This document shows positions 27,398 to 35,831 of a DNA stretch of 64,000 nucleotides, piece by piece. Under the pieces are notes generated by a model. That model made no database searches, was not told the DNA's origin, and worked only from the letters and a program-made list of their open reading frames with translations. Position 1 is the stretch's first letter, and each line of letters opens with the position of its first letter. This DNA comes from an uncultured Pseudomonadales bacterium (lineage in GTDB: Bacteria; Pseudomonadota; Gammaproteobacteria; Pseudomonadales; Azotimanducaceae), in contig OY282519.1 in the NCBI GenBank assembly GCA_958296405.1, forward strand, positions 1,224,132 through 1,288,131, in the 5' to 3' direction. The position numbers and the translations under genes were made by a program.

Positions 27398-27427
27398 TTG
27401 ACGCCGAACCGATCCGGTTGCTAGGTT
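27398..27427 (+). promoter_or_regulatory. Cargo promoter 1 with palindrome in spacer
   Basis: TTGACG (27398-27403) and TAGGTT (27422-27427) are separated by 18 bp. The spacer holds AACCGATCCGGTT (27407-27419), a near-perfect inverted repeat AACCG-N3-CGGTT, suited to a repressor dimer. The ATG is 7 nt past the -10. Confidence 0.55.
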
Positions 27428-27434
27428 GGCGTCC

Positions 27435-27773
27435 ATGCGCTGGCTGCCTTGGATCGCCCGCCTCCTGTTCCTGGGCTGGATCCTGTGGCTCATGGGCCCG
27501 GTCGGCGTCGGCGTGTTCCTGTGGTTCGTCTTGGATCCGTGGTTTTGGGTCGGCGTGGGCGTCCTCGTTTGCGCGGGGTTCTCCGGCGCGTCGCTCCGGG
27601 GCGGCGCGACGCGCGGGGACGCGCTGGTCGGAATCGCCGGCGCCGCCGCCGTCGCCGCGGCGCTGGCCGCCGCGGACGCCGCCGCGCCGTACCTGCTTTG
27701 GGCCGCGCTGGCGGGCTTGGCCATTGGGTTCTTCGCCGCTGGCGGGCAGCCGGCGGGGAAGCCCGCCTCCTGA
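27435..27773 (+). CDS. Antisense membrane cargo protein (copy 1)
   Basis: 112 aa, four hydrophobic segments: RWLPWIARLLFLGWILWLMG, GVGVFLWFVLDPWFW, a third within VGVGVLVCAGF, and a C-terminal LLWAALAGLAIGFFAAGG. It is encoded opposite to the late genes, between the tape-measure start and the G/GT chaperone. Its own promoter lies only 11 bp from the tape-measure start codon. Copy 2 shares the first 37 residues almost exactly, then differs, so the pair looks like a conserved N-terminal cassette with swapped C-termini. Function unknown; lysogenic conversion is likely. Confidence 0.72.
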   Translation: MRWLPWIARLLFLGWILWLMGPVGVGVFLWFVLDPWFWVGVGVLVCAGFSGASLRGGATRGDALVGIAGAAAVAAALAAADAAAPYLLWAALAGLAIGFFAAGGQPAGKPAS

Positions 27774-27796
27774 CCGCTTGGGCGGCCGCGCCGCCC

Positions 27797-27826
27797 TTGA
27801 CGCCGAACCGATCCGGTTGCTAGGTT
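27797..27826 (+). promoter_or_regulatory. Cargo promoter 2 with palindrome in spacer
   Basis: The -35, AACCGATCCGGTT palindrome, -10 and 7-nt leader are identical to those of promoter 1, 399 bp further on. Confidence 0.55.
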
Positions 27827-27833
27827 GGCGTCC

Positions 27834-28211
27834 ATGCGCTGGCTGCCTTGGATCGCCCGCCTCCTGTTCCTGGGCTGGATCCTGTGGCTCATGGGCCCGG
27901 TCGGCGTCGGCGTGTTCCTGTGGTTCGTCCTGGACCCGCTGTTCTGGGCCCTCGCGGGCGGCATGGCGGCCAGCTTCGTGTGCATGGGCGTGGCCGTGGA
28001 GATGTTGGCGTGGTGGGCGTCCGGGGACGGCCGCTTCGCCTGGCGGGACGCCCTGTGGGTGGCCGCCGGCGCCGCCGGCGTGGTCGCGGCGGCGTCGTGG
28101 GAGCCGCTCACGCTCATTGGCGCGGCGCTCGGCGTCGTCGGCTGCCTGTTCTTCCTCAAGCCCGCGGACGTCGCCCCCGGCGGAGAGCCGGCGGGGAAGC
28201 CCCCCTCCTGA
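27834..28211 (+). CDS. Antisense membrane cargo protein (copy 2)
   Basis: 125 aa. Identical to copy 1 through RWLPWIARLLFLGWILWLMG and the next segment, then a different membrane part (LAGGMAASFVCMGVAVEMLA, then LTLIGAALGVVGCLFFLKP). It ends in GEPAGKPPS, close to copy 1's GQPAGKPAS. The duplicated 5' region and similar C-terminal tail, with a divergent middle, suggest duplication followed by recombination. Probably leaderless. Confidence 0.72.
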   Translation: MRWLPWIARLLFLGWILWLMGPVGVGVFLWFVLDPLFWALAGGMAASFVCMGVAVEMLAWWASGDGRFAWRDALWVAAGAAGVVAAASWEPLTLIGAALGVVGCLFFLKPADVAPGGEPAGKPPS

Positions 28212-28234
28212 CCGCTTGGGCGGCCGCGCCGCCC

Positions 28235-28382
28235 TTGACGCCCGGCCGATCCGGTTGCGCTGGTCGGAATCGCCGGCGCCGCGGACGCCGCCGCGCCGTA
28301 CCTGCTTTGGGCCGCGCTGGCGGGCTTGGCCATTGGGTTCTTCGCCGCTGGCGGGCAGCCGGCGGGGAAGCCCGCCTCCTGG
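28235..28382 (+). pseudogene. Third cargo cassette, internally deleted
   Basis: It begins with TTGACG and a variant of the spacer palindrome (28235-28257). It then jumps straight to the C-terminal coding part of copy 1 (GCTGGTCGGAATCGCC onward, ending GCAGCCGGCGGGGAAGCC). The -10, start codon and about 65 codons are missing, so it is dead. Confidence 0.7.
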
Positions 28383-28395
28383 CCGGCGCGCCGGC

Positions 28396-29111
28396 TCACG
28401 GCGCGCCCCTTCCCCTGCGCGCCTCGGCGCGCTTCCTCACGGCTTCGGCGGCGACGGACTCCATGAACCGCAGGCAGCGGAACCGCTCGGGGGTCAGTTC
28501 GACGCCGGCGAGCCGGGCGGCGGCCGGGAGGGCGGCGTAGTCGAGCCCGGCGGGCAGCCCCTCGGAGCGGCGCCACTGGGTCTGCATGACAGCGAACAGG
28601 TCGCATGCGGCCGCCTCGTCGTCGTCGAGCGCCGGCGCCTCGCCGGCCTCCTCCTCGCGGCGCGCGAGCGCCGCCAGCCCCGCGTCGTCGCCGGCCTCGA
28701 CGAGCGCCTGCGCCTCGGCGGGGGAAGCGGCCGTCAGGCCGCAGGCTCGGAGGGCGGCGCCGCGGAGTTTTTTGCGCGCAGGCCCCCGCCCATCGCGTCG
28801 CAGTAGGCGCGGAACAGGGGGCCGGCCAGGTCCTCGGCGAGGGCGGCGCGGGCGGCGTCGCGGTCGCCGCCCTCGAACTCCACCTCGTCGAAGTCGGCGA
28901 ACGCCGCGTCGAGCGCGTCGGCCACCAGCCGCGTCAGCGCGACCGGGTCGCCCTCGGCGGCGGCGACGGCCGCGAGCCGCTTGGCCCACTCCTGGGCCGG
29001 CAGGCGGCGGAACACCGCCACGAGCGAGCGCTCCTCGGGCTCGCCGTCCTCGTTCGGCCAGGCGAACGCGACGCGCCAGCGGAACTTGCGCTCCAGGTCG
29101 ATCTTGAACAT
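28396..29111 (-). CDS. GT-like chaperone made by -1 frameshifting
   Basis: Slippage at 28773-28767 would join residue 115 of the G-like protein to a -1 frame running to 28396, giving about 238 aa. The T part (LFAVMQTQWRRSEGLPAGLD, then YAALPAAARLAGVEL) resembles the DUF1799/gpT-type domain that recruits the tape measure and tail-tube subunits. A separate start for the T frame is not needed. Confidence 0.8.
28734..29111 (-). CDS. Tail assembly chaperone G-like, zero-frame product
   Basis: 125 aa: MFKIDLERKFRWRVAFAWPN, then RSLVAVFRRLPAQEWAKRLA. It holds the position of lambda G, just after the major tail protein. Near its 3' end it contains the slippery heptamer AAAAAAC in the correct reading phase (GCA AAA AAC). 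The zero frame stops 34 bases after it. Confidence 0.85.
   Translation of the reverse strand: MFKIDLERKFRWRVAFAWPNEDGEPEERSLVAVFRRLPAQEWAKRLAAVAAAEGDPVALTRLVADALDAAFADFDEVEFEGGDRDAARAALAEDLAGPLFRAYCDAMGGGLRAKNSAAPPSEPAA
28767..28773 (-). other. Programmed -1 frameshift slippery site
   Basis: The minus strand reads A AAA AAC with phase X XXY YYZ in the G frame. This is a strong bacterial slippery heptamer, and it is followed by GC-rich sequence that can pair. It sits exactly where tail genes of lambda type require it. Confidence 0.85.
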
Positions 29112-29151
29112 CGGGCCCTCCTCTCGGTTCTCGGTTGCCCCGCGCCTGCGG

Positions 29152-30165
29152 CTAGCGGGTGACGATGCTGAGCTCGTCGTTGCCGGCCGGGCCGTCCGGC
29201 AGCAGCCGCAGGTCCATCTCCAGCATGTGGCGGCCCTTGCTCTCGCCGATGCGCGGGTTGGTCACCTGCGCCTTGGGGGCGCTCACCTCGACGATGGCGC
29301 CGGCGCCGTAGGTCGCGTCGGTGGCGCCGTCCTCGCCGTGCACCACCTTGAGCGCGCCGGTGGTGACGCTCCGGGCGGCGGCGAACCAGTCCTTGGCGCT
29401 CGCCAGCGGCAGCTGGATGGCGATCGAGCCGGTGACCTCGCGGCCCACCAGCGCGATGCGCTCGTCGCCGGGGTCGTCGACGTGCTGCAGGTCGTTGCCG
29501 CAGCTGATGGTCAGCTTGTTCAGCACCACGTCCACGCCGTGCAGGCTGCAGGCGGGGGTGGCGGCGAACGTGACGGCGCGCGGCGCCTTGAAGCCGGAGA
29601 CGTCCAGCGACGGGCGCGCGGCGGTGGCGACCGGCCGCCACAGCCCCTGGAAGTCGAAGTTGAGCATCGGCAGCTCGCCGGAGTTCATGGCGAGCTCGAA
29701 GGTGCCGCGGCAGCCGGCCATGGCGTGCCGGTTGCGGTCGATGAAGGCGTCGAGCCAGATGGACTCGAACGCGGCGCTGACGGGCTTGTACTCCACCTTG
29801 CCGTAATAGGCCCGCAGCGCGGCGTTGTCCGCCTTGCCGCCGGCCCGGTTGCCGGCGGTCGCGGTCTCGGAGAAGCCGCAGGCGCGCAGCAGCGGCCCCC
29901 ACGCGGGGGCGGAGCCGGCGTCGCCGGAGGCGGCCAGGTAGGCGCCGAACTTGGCGCCGGCGCGGGCGATGGTGAGCGCCTGCGCGCGGGCGCCGAGGAT
30001 GGCGCGGTCCTCGTCGAGCGGCGCGTACTCGGCGTCGAGCGGCGCCACCTGCAGGCCCACGGTCTGCACGGCGTCGTCGGCCGGGGCGGCGTTGGGGTCG
30101 GCCTTGTAGGCCGCCTCGATCTTGGCGAGCAGCGCGCGGTGGCGCGAGAGGAGCGGGTCGGCCAT
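29152..30165 (-). CDS. Major tail tube protein
   Basis: 337 aa: MADPLLSRHRALLAKIEAAY, then a beta-rich body (ALRAYYGKVEYKPVSAAFES, then GCRGTFELAMNSGELPMLNF). It lies between the U-like gene and the G/GT chaperone, as lambda V. The length and repeated beta strands fit the tail-tube family of siphophages. Confidence 0.84.
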   Translation of the reverse strand: MADPLLSRHRALLAKIEAAYKADPNAAPADDAVQTVGLQVAPLDAEYAPLDEDRAILGARAQALTIARAGAKFGAYLAASGDAGSAPAWGPLLRACGFSETATAGNRAGGKADNAALRAYYGKVEYKPVSAAFESIWLDAFIDRNRHAMAGCRGTFELAMNSGELPMLNFDFQGLWRPVATAARPSLDVSGFKAPRAVTFAATPACSLHGVDVVLNKLTISCGNDLQHVDDPGDERIALVGREVTGSIAIQLPLASAKDWFAAARSVTTGALKVVHGEDGATDATYGAGAIVEVSAPKAQVTNPRIGESKGRHMLEMDLRLLPDGPAGNDELSIVTR

Positions 30166-30171
30166 CTTCGC

Positions 30172-30336
30172 CTAGCCCTCCGGGGCTTCGGGTTGGGCCG
30201 GCGCGCCGGGGGCGGCCGGCTCGGGTTCGGGTTCGGGTTCGGGCCCGTCCGCGGGGCCCTCCAGCCGCTCGAAGCGGCCGCCGGGCAGGCGGCGGTAGCG
30301 GCCGCCGCCGGGGATCTCGTCGAACGTCGGGTTCAT
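30172..30336 (-). CDS. Small tail-region protein, 54 aa
   Basis: The ATG has GGAGG upstream. Starts MNPTFDEIPGGGRYRRLPGG and continues RFERLEG, then a PEPEPEP-type tail. It sits between U-like and tail-tube genes. Function unknown, but the ribosome site and spacing support it. Confidence 0.62.
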   Translation of the reverse strand: MNPTFDEIPGGGRYRRLPGGRFERLEGPADGPEPEPEPEPAAPGAPAQPEAPEG

Positions 30337-30415
30337 GGGGGCCTCCTCCGCCTCGCCGTCGGCGCATTGTGGGTGCCCCGGCCGGCCATGTATCCGCGCC
30401 GGGCGCCGCGCGGCG

Positions 30416-30880
30416 TCAGCCGGCCTCCTCCGGGCGGGCGGCGTCCGAGCGCCACTCCATGAGGTAGGTCAGCGTCGCCAGCGCGAGCGGCGGATTGGCG
30501 TCGTCGGCGAGCTCCACTTCGGTGGCGGCGAGCTCGGCCGGCAGCGCCAGGCGCCCGCCCATCGTCAGGTCCTGGGCCAGGGCGCGCTCGATCTGCGCGC
30601 ACAGCGCGTCGAGCGCGTCGTCGGCGCCGGCGTCGGCCGCCGCGGCGGCCTCGACGGCGAGGCGCAGGCGGCGGACGAGGCGCGGCGCCGCGCCGGGGTC
30701 GGCGGACTCCCACCCGCTCTCCTCGTCGAGGGCGTACACGGCGACGGCGGGCGGGTCGGCGGGGAACGCCCGCGAGGCGGCGACGGCTTCGCGCGACGGC
30801 ACGGCCAGCTCGCCGGCGTCGAACGCGGCGCGCAGGGCGTCGCGGACGCAGGCGCGCAGCTGGGCGCGGACGTGGCTCAC
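30416..30880 (-). CDS. Tail completion/terminator protein, U-like
   Basis: 154 aa. It follows Z and precedes the tail-tube gene, as in lambda. An N-terminal helix (RAQLRACVRDALRAAFDAG) is followed by strands (AVAVYALDEESGWES) and the C-terminal LALATLTYLMEW. The GTG overlaps the Z-like stop as GTGA. The assignment rests mainly on position and size. Confidence 0.7.
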   Translation of the reverse strand: MSHVRAQLRACVRDALRAAFDAGELAVPSREAVAASRAFPADPPAVAVYALDEESGWESADPGAAPRLVRRLRLAVEAAAAADAGADDALDALCAQIERALAQDLTMGGRLALPAELAATEVELADDANPPLALATLTYLMEWRSDAARPEEAG

Positions 30881-31392
30881 TTGGCGAGGGCGCGGCGGGA
30901 GCGGAACTCCAGCTCGCGGCGCAGGATGCGGCGGTGCTCGGCGGCGCCGCTGCCCGCCAGCCAGCGGCGCCCGAGGCGCTCGGCCGGTTCGCGCACGGGC
31001 ACGTCGGTGCCGCGCAGGGGCAGGCGGGCGCGGCCGCGCCGCTCCAGCGCCCGGCCGCCGGCGATGAACGCATGCGGGAAGCGCGCCGCGCCGGCCGCCA
31101 CGCCATGCGGGCGGCGGTCGCGGGCGCCGCGGACCCGGGCGGCGTTGACGCCGCGGGCGACGAGGACGACGAGGGCGGCGGGCTGGCCGGCCTTGCCGGC
31201 GCGGCGCAGGACGAAGCGGCGCTTGACGGCGCCGACGGGCACGCGCAGCTCGCGCGCGAGGGCGCCGCGCACGGCGGTGCGCATCTTCGCCAGCGCCTTG
31301 TTCTGGGCGGCGCGCCCGGCGGCGCGCCGGGCGTCGGCGAGGCGCTTGAGCGAGCGCCGCGCGCCGCGCAGGCCGTGCTCGATCCGGATCAC
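30877..31392 (-). CDS. Minor tail protein Z family
   Basis: 171 aa, strongly basic. The N-terminal helical part (LADARRAAGRAAQNKALAKM) and ARELRVPVGAVKRRFVLRRA are typical of prophage minor tail protein Z. The C-terminal FPHAFIAGGRALERRGRARL fits the family. The GTG overlaps the FII-like stop as GTGA. Confidence 0.8.
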   Translation of the reverse strand: MIRIEHGLRGARRSLKRLADARRAAGRAAQNKALAKMRTAVRGALARELRVPVGAVKRRFVLRRAGKAGQPAALVVLVARGVNAARVRGARDRRPHGVAAGAARFPHAFIAGGRALERRGRARLPLRGTDVPVREPAERLGRRWLAGSGAAEHRRILRRELEFRSRRALAK

Positions 31393-31709
31393 GGGCCGCT
31401 CAGCAGCAGCCGGGCGCCGCCGAGGCCGTCCGGCTGGACGTGCTCGACGCGCAGCGGCTCGCCGCCGGCGAGCTGGAGCCGGTCGCCGGGGGCGGCGCCG
31501 GCCGGCAGCGACGCGGCGGCGACGGTGGCGGAGAGGCGGGCGGCCGGGGCGCGCTGGGCGCCGGCGGCGGCGAAGGCGGCGTCCGCCTCGACGACCGCGG
31601 CCAGCTCGGCCTCGGCGCCGCCGGCGGCGCGGTAGGTGGCGGGCTGGCCCAGCGCCCCGACGATGGCCGCGGTCACCGCGGCGTCGTCGGCGCGGGGCGG
31701 CGCGGTCAC
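31389..31709 (-). CDS. Head-tail joining protein, FII-like
   Basis: 106 aa from a GTG overlapping the DUF2190 stop as GTGA. It has an AAIVGALGQPATYR-type start and beta strands later (LRVEHVQPDGLGGARLLLSG). It sits between the decoration gene and Z, as lambda FII. The sequence resemblance is modest, so the call leans on synteny. Confidence 0.66.
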   Translation of the reverse strand: MTAPPRADDAAVTAAIVGALGQPATYRAAGGAEAELAAVVEADAAFAAAGAQRAPAARLSATVAAASLPAGAAPGDRLQLAGGEPLRVEHVQPDGLGGARLLLSGP

Positions 31710-32074
31710 GCCTTGACGCGGCCCTGGCCGGGCAGCAGCAGCGCCTCCACGTCGTCGTCGCCGGCCTTGGCCGCGGCCAGCGCGACGGCGCAGCGCTCGA
31801 GGTCGCCGGCGACGGCGGCGGCGTTGGCCTCGCGGTTCAGCTTGTTGCCCTCGGAGGCGTCCGCGTACAGCAGGTCCCCCTGGGCGATGGCGGCGGCGTC
31901 CGCCTTCGGCAGGCGCCAGGCGCCGGCGACGGCGACCGTGCCGGACCCGCCGGCGGCGATGGCCTCGCAGGCGACGCCGAGCAGCGAGCCGACGGTCAGG
32001 ACCTCGCCGTTGGCGGCGGCGGCGGCCGGGGCGTGCCGGATCGAGTCCCCGGCGCGGAGGTGGCGGTTGGACAT
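31706..32074 (-). CDS. DUF2190-type capsid decoration protein
   Basis: 122 aa: SNRHLRAGDSIRHAPAAAAA, then GEVLTVGSLLGVACEA and KADAAAIAQGDLLYADAS, the usual DUF2190 pattern (early GD, later G-x-L-Y/W). These proteins stabilise capsids (lambda D equivalent). It lies directly downstream of the capsid gene. Confidence 0.82.
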   Translation of the reverse strand: MSNRHLRAGDSIRHAPAAAAANGEVLTVGSLLGVACEAIAAGGSGTVAVAGAWRLPKADAAAIAQGDLLYADASEGNKLNREANAAAVAGDLERCAVALAAAKAGDDDVEALLLPGQGRVKA

Positions 32075-32110
32075 GTCGGGTCTCCCCCCTTTCTTGGCGG
32101 CGGCGCCGCG

Positions 32111-34339
32111 CTAGCTGTTGTTGCCGCGGTAGACGCCGCGGAAGTCGAGCACCTCGGCGGTGGCGTCGATGCGCACCTTCCAGGTGACGCCGTCGCGCCG
32201 CGCCTCCTGCGCGTGCTGCTCGATGTGCGGCTCGTCGACGCCGTCGAGCAGGCCCACGGCGAGCGTGTCGAAGGCGTTCGGGTCGGCGAGGCCGTACCAG
32301 GCGGCGGCGTCCTCGAGGTCGAGGCGGCCGTCGCCGACCACCTCGCGGACGATGCCCATCGCCGAGTTCGGCACGGTGGCGTCGCGCTCGGCGCCCAGCG
32401 GGCGCACCTCCACCTCGCTGCGGTTCACCACCCGGCACTGCCCCTCCAGCGCCCGCGGCGCCCAGATGAACGCCGGCGAGACGTCGACGTTGGCGCCGCC
32501 GGCGTCCTTCTGCGTGCCCATCTTGACGCGCATGTCGTCGAACGCGGCGGTGGACGGCGCGGCGGCGCCCGTGTTGTTGTTCGCGGCGGCGAACAGGGCG
32601 CGCTTGTTCTGGTCGAGCCGGTGGCCGTCGCCGGCCACCAGCGACGCGACCAGGTCGCCGATGCGGCGCCGCCCGGCGCGGCCCATGCGCCGCGGCACGG
32701 ACGTGAACGCCATCACGTCGTCGTTGACGATCGCCTGGCGCGACAGCGTGAACAGCCGCCCGTAGGTGGACAGGCGCATGTTCTCGCCGACGTCGCGGAA
32801 GTCCCCCTCGCTGTACTCGCCGTGCTCGCCCACCTCCTCCAGCGACGAGAACGAGGACAGCCCGGCCACCTTCAGCTGCCGGAAGTCCGGCAGCGGCACC
32901 ACGCGGGCGATGGTCGGGTAGGCCTCGGCCTGCTCGTCGTAGCCCATCAGCAGGGCGCGGCGGGCGACGTCGCCGAGCAGCTCGGTGAAGTCGTCGGCGC
33001 CGTGCTGGAACGCGGCGCCCACGGTGGCCATGCGGTCGCCGCGGAAGCCGCCGTGGAAGCGGTCCAGGCAGTGCCGGGCGAGGTCGTGCAGGGAGAAGCC
33101 GCGGAACTCGTTGGCCGCGTCGTCGCGGCGCTCCTCCTCGGAGCCGATGCCGGCGCGCGCCAGCAGGGCGGCGCGGGCGCCGCGCAGGAAGCGGTCGCGG
33201 GCGTCGTCCAGCACCTGCGCCGGCGGCGCGGGCGGGGCGCCGCGGCCGCCGCTGGCGGCGCCCAGCGCCTCCAGCAGCCGCTCGTTCGCGGCCTGCGGGG
33301 CGTCGCCCTCGTCGAGGCAGCGCTCCATCAGCCCGCCGTGGCCGGGATGGCGCGCGAAGCTGCGGCGGATGGCGGCCTGGCGGGCGCGCTCGGCGAGCGC
33401 GGCGTCCCCGGCGGTCGGCTCCGGGGCCGGCGGGCGCAGGGCCGCGTCGAGCCGCTCCCGCGCCTCGGCCTCGGAGGCGCCGCCGTCCAGGCACTCGTCG
33501 CGCAGGGCGGCGAGCTCCGGGCGCCCCGCGAACAGGGCGCGCACCGCGGCCTGGCGGGCGCGCTCGGCGCGCGCCGCCTCCTCGGCGGCGCTCGGCCGGG
33601 GCGCCGGCCCGGGGGCCGGCTCCGGCTCGGGGTCCGCGCCGGCGGGGCCGCCGGCCGCGTCGGCCCACGCGCGCACGTCGTCGGGGACGCTGCGCAGGCG
33701 GGCGGGGTTGATCATCCGGGCGTCTCGCCGCATGTCGATCTCCTGTGAGTCGCTGACCACTCGGTCCACCAGCCCGGCCTCCAGGGCCTCCTGGGCGGTG
33801 AACCACGTTTCGGCGTCCATCCACTCGAGGACGCCCTGGCGCGCCGCCCCGGGGCGGCGCATGTAGGCCTCCGCGACGGCGTCGCGGTGGCGGTCGAGGC
33901 TGTCGGCGGCGCGGCGGTGCTCGCCGGCGTCGCCCAGGGTGACGCTCCACGGGTTGTGGAGCATGGCGAGGCTCGACGCCATCGCCTCCACCTCGTCGCC
34001 CGCCATCAGGATGGCGGAGCCCATCGACAGCGCGTAGCCCTCGACGGACGTCGTCACGGGGCCCTCGTGGCGCAGCAGCGCGTTGAGGATGGCCAGCCCC
34101 TCGCCCACCTCGCCGCCGACGCTGTTGATGCGGGCGCGCACGGGGGCGCGCGGGCGGGCGGCCAGCGCCTCGGCGACCGGCGCCGCGCCCACCTCCCAGC
34201 CGACCTCGCCGAACAGGCGCAGCGTCAGCGCCCCGCCCTCCTCGGCGCGCAGGTCGAACCACGGGCCGCGCGCGAGCGGCTCGCCGCCCGGCGCGGCGGG
34301 CGGCGGGAACGCGGCGCCGCGCGGGCGCGCCCACGGCAC
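32111..34339 (-). CDS. ClpP-like prohead protease fused to major capsid protein
   Basis: About 742 aa. The N-terminal 220 residues are ClpP/S49-like: ARINSVGGEVGEGLAILNAL, the nucleophile serine in EGYALSMGSAILMAG and histidine in MLHNPWSVTLGDAG. A linker with two repeated helical modules follows, then the capsid domain (VGAAFQHGADDFTELLGDVA, later LGAERDATVPNSAMGIVREV). GTG 34339 is the first reasonable start after the portal gene. A TTG at 34504 would overlap the portal by about 100 nt. No separate scaffold was seen. Confidence 0.84.
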   Translation of the reverse strand: MPWARPRGAAFPPPAAPGGEPLARGPWFDLRAEEGGALTLRLFGEVGWEVGAAPVAEALAARPRAPVRARINSVGGEVGEGLAILNALLRHEGPVTTSVEGYALSMGSAILMAGDEVEAMASSLAMLHNPWSVTLGDAGEHRRAADSLDRHRDAVAEAYMRRPGAARQGVLEWMDAETWFTAQEALEAGLVDRVVSDSQEIDMRRDARMINPARLRSVPDDVRAWADAAGGPAGADPEPEPAPGPAPRPSAAEEAARAERARQAAVRALFAGRPELAALRDECLDGGASEAEARERLDAALRPPAPEPTAGDAALAERARQAAIRRSFARHPGHGGLMERCLDEGDAPQAANERLLEALGAASGGRGAPPAPPAQVLDDARDRFLRGARAALLARAGIGSEEERRDDAANEFRGFSLHDLARHCLDRFHGGFRGDRMATVGAAFQHGADDFTELLGDVARRALLMGYDEQAEAYPTIARVVPLPDFRQLKVAGLSSFSSLEEVGEHGEYSEGDFRDVGENMRLSTYGRLFTLSRQAIVNDDVMAFTSVPRRMGRAGRRRIGDLVASLVAGDGHRLDQNKRALFAAANNNTGAAAPSTAAFDDMRVKMGTQKDAGGANVDVSPAFIWAPRALEGQCRVVNRSEVEVRPLGAERDATVPNSAMGIVREVVGDGRLDLEDAAAWYGLADPNAFDTLAVGLLDGVDEPHIEQHAQEARRDGVTWKVRIDATAEVLDFRGVYRGNNS

Positions 34340-34400
34340 GGCGCAGCGGACGCGGTTGAACGGCAGGATCGGCTGCGCCAGCGGGCCTTGGCGGCGGCGG

Positions 34401-35831
34401 TCAGGCGCCGGGGCGCCCGGCGGCCTCGCGCTCGCGCTCGACCTCGCGGCGGATCTCCCGCCAGTCGCGGCCGCGCAGGCGGGCGATGTGCTCGCGCGAC
34501 TCAAGTTCGGAATCCAGCAGACCTTGCCACGCCTTCACCTCCCTGAGCGGATCGATCCACGGCAGCGCCGGGGCAGTGTAGGCAGGCCGGAAAACCGACT
34601 TCCGGTCCACCCCGGGGGGGATCTCGACGAGCCCGGCGAGCTCGGCGGCGAGCACGAACCGGCGCCACTTCGGGCGCTCCCAGCGGTCGATGAACCGGCG
34701 CCACACGGCGCGGTAGACGGCGCTCTGCTCGACCAGCTCCTGGCGCTGCGCGGAGTAGGTGCCGTCGTAGCGGCGCGCGAGGCTGGAGTAGCTGACGCCG
34801 ACGCCGCCGGCCACGGCGCGCAGCTGCTCGGCGCGGAACGCCATCACCTCGCGGTTCGGGCGCCCGGAGTCGATGGTGCCGACGTCCTCGCCCGGGCGCA
34901 GGTCGTCGATGATGAGGCCCGGCTCCAGCTCGATCTCGCGCCTCGCCTCCGCGTCCGCCGGCGGCTCGTAGGCCAGCGGCTCGCCCTTCCTGATGTACGC
35001 CGCCATCGCCGCCGCGACCCGCGCCGCGATCCGCTCCGCCTCGTCGATGTCGTCGATGTCCGCGAGCCGCGCCAGCACCGGCGCGAACGGGCTGGCGCCG
35101 CGCAGCTGGCCGATGCGCGTGCCGTGCATCAGGTGGCTCATCCGGTCCGCCGGCACCCGGGCGGCGTCGGCGGGGCGGAGGGGGCCGTCGCCGGGCGGGC
35201 GCAGCAGCACCCGGTAGGCCACCGGGCGCCGCCAGGCGTCCAGCTCGACGCCGTCCGGGGCGCCGCCGGGGCCGCCCCAGCGGCCGTCCGCCGGCACCAG
35301 CTCCGGCTCCAGCAGCTCGTAGGAGTACGGCACGGCGCTGCCGTGCGCGAGGCCGGCGACGCGCCCCAGGTGGTGGCGGGCGAACACCTCGCCGTCGCGC
35401 AGCCAGGTGCGGCACGCCAGCTCCTGGGCGCCGGTCTCGGCGTGCTGGCCGGTGACCTCGGGGGCCTCCGCCCACTCGTCCCACAGGTCCTGCAGGCGGG
35501 CGTTCAGCGACTCGTCGAGGGCGCCGCCGGCGGCGGCGCGGGGCTCCGGGCGGGCGCCGGCGGCGCCGACGACGTTCGCCAGCAGCGCCGACAGCGCCCC
35601 CGGCACGATGTCCGTGTTCTGCTCCAGCTCGCGCACCCGCTCGCGCAGCGGCCGCGCCGCCTCGCGCACCGGGGCGTTGGGGCCGCGCTGCTCGCGCCGC
35701 TCGCGGCGCCGGTCGCGCCCCGGGCGGGCGCCCTCGAACGCCGCGTTGGCGCGCCGCGCCCGCAGCCGCCGCAGCTGGTGCGACGGCCACGCGGACGCCC
35801 ACAGCCGGTCCAGCAGGGTCGGGCGGCTCAC
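34401..35831 (-). CDS. Phage portal protein, lambda B family
   Basis: 476 aa from a GTG overlapping the gpW-like stop as GTGA. Motifs include QHAETGAQELACRTWLRDGE, SHLMHGTRIGQLRGASPFAP and GVGVSYSSLARRYDGTYSAQ, all characteristic of lambda-type portals. It forms the dodecameric DNA gateway at the head vertex. The longer frame to 36020 is rejected because it covers the gpW gene. Confidence 0.91.
   Translation of the reverse strand: MSRPTLLDRLWASAWPSHQLRRLRARRANAAFEGARPGRDRRRERREQRGPNAPVREAARPLRERVRELEQNTDIVPGALSALLANVVGAAGARPEPRAAAGGALDESLNARLQDLWDEWAEAPEVTGQHAETGAQELACRTWLRDGEVFARHHLGRVAGLAHGSAVPYSYELLEPELVPADGRWGGPGGAPDGVELDAWRRPVAYRVLLRPPGDGPLRPADAARVPADRMSHLMHGTRIGQLRGASPFAPVLARLADIDDIDEAERIAARVAAAMAAYIRKGEPLAYEPPADAEARREIELEPGLIIDDLRPGEDVGTIDSGRPNREVMAFRAEQLRAVAGGVGVSYSSLARRYDGTYSAQRQELVEQSAVYRAVWRRFIDRWERPKWRRFVLAAELAGLVEIPPGVDRKSVFRPAYTAPALPWIDPLREVKAWQGLLDSELESREHIARLRGRDWREIRREVEREREAAGRPGA

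Noticed and set aside
27380-28606. A 408-aa minus-strand open frame between tape measure and GT
   Set aside because: It is the reverse of the repeated cargo cassettes, with low-complexity and duplicated sequence explained by those genes.
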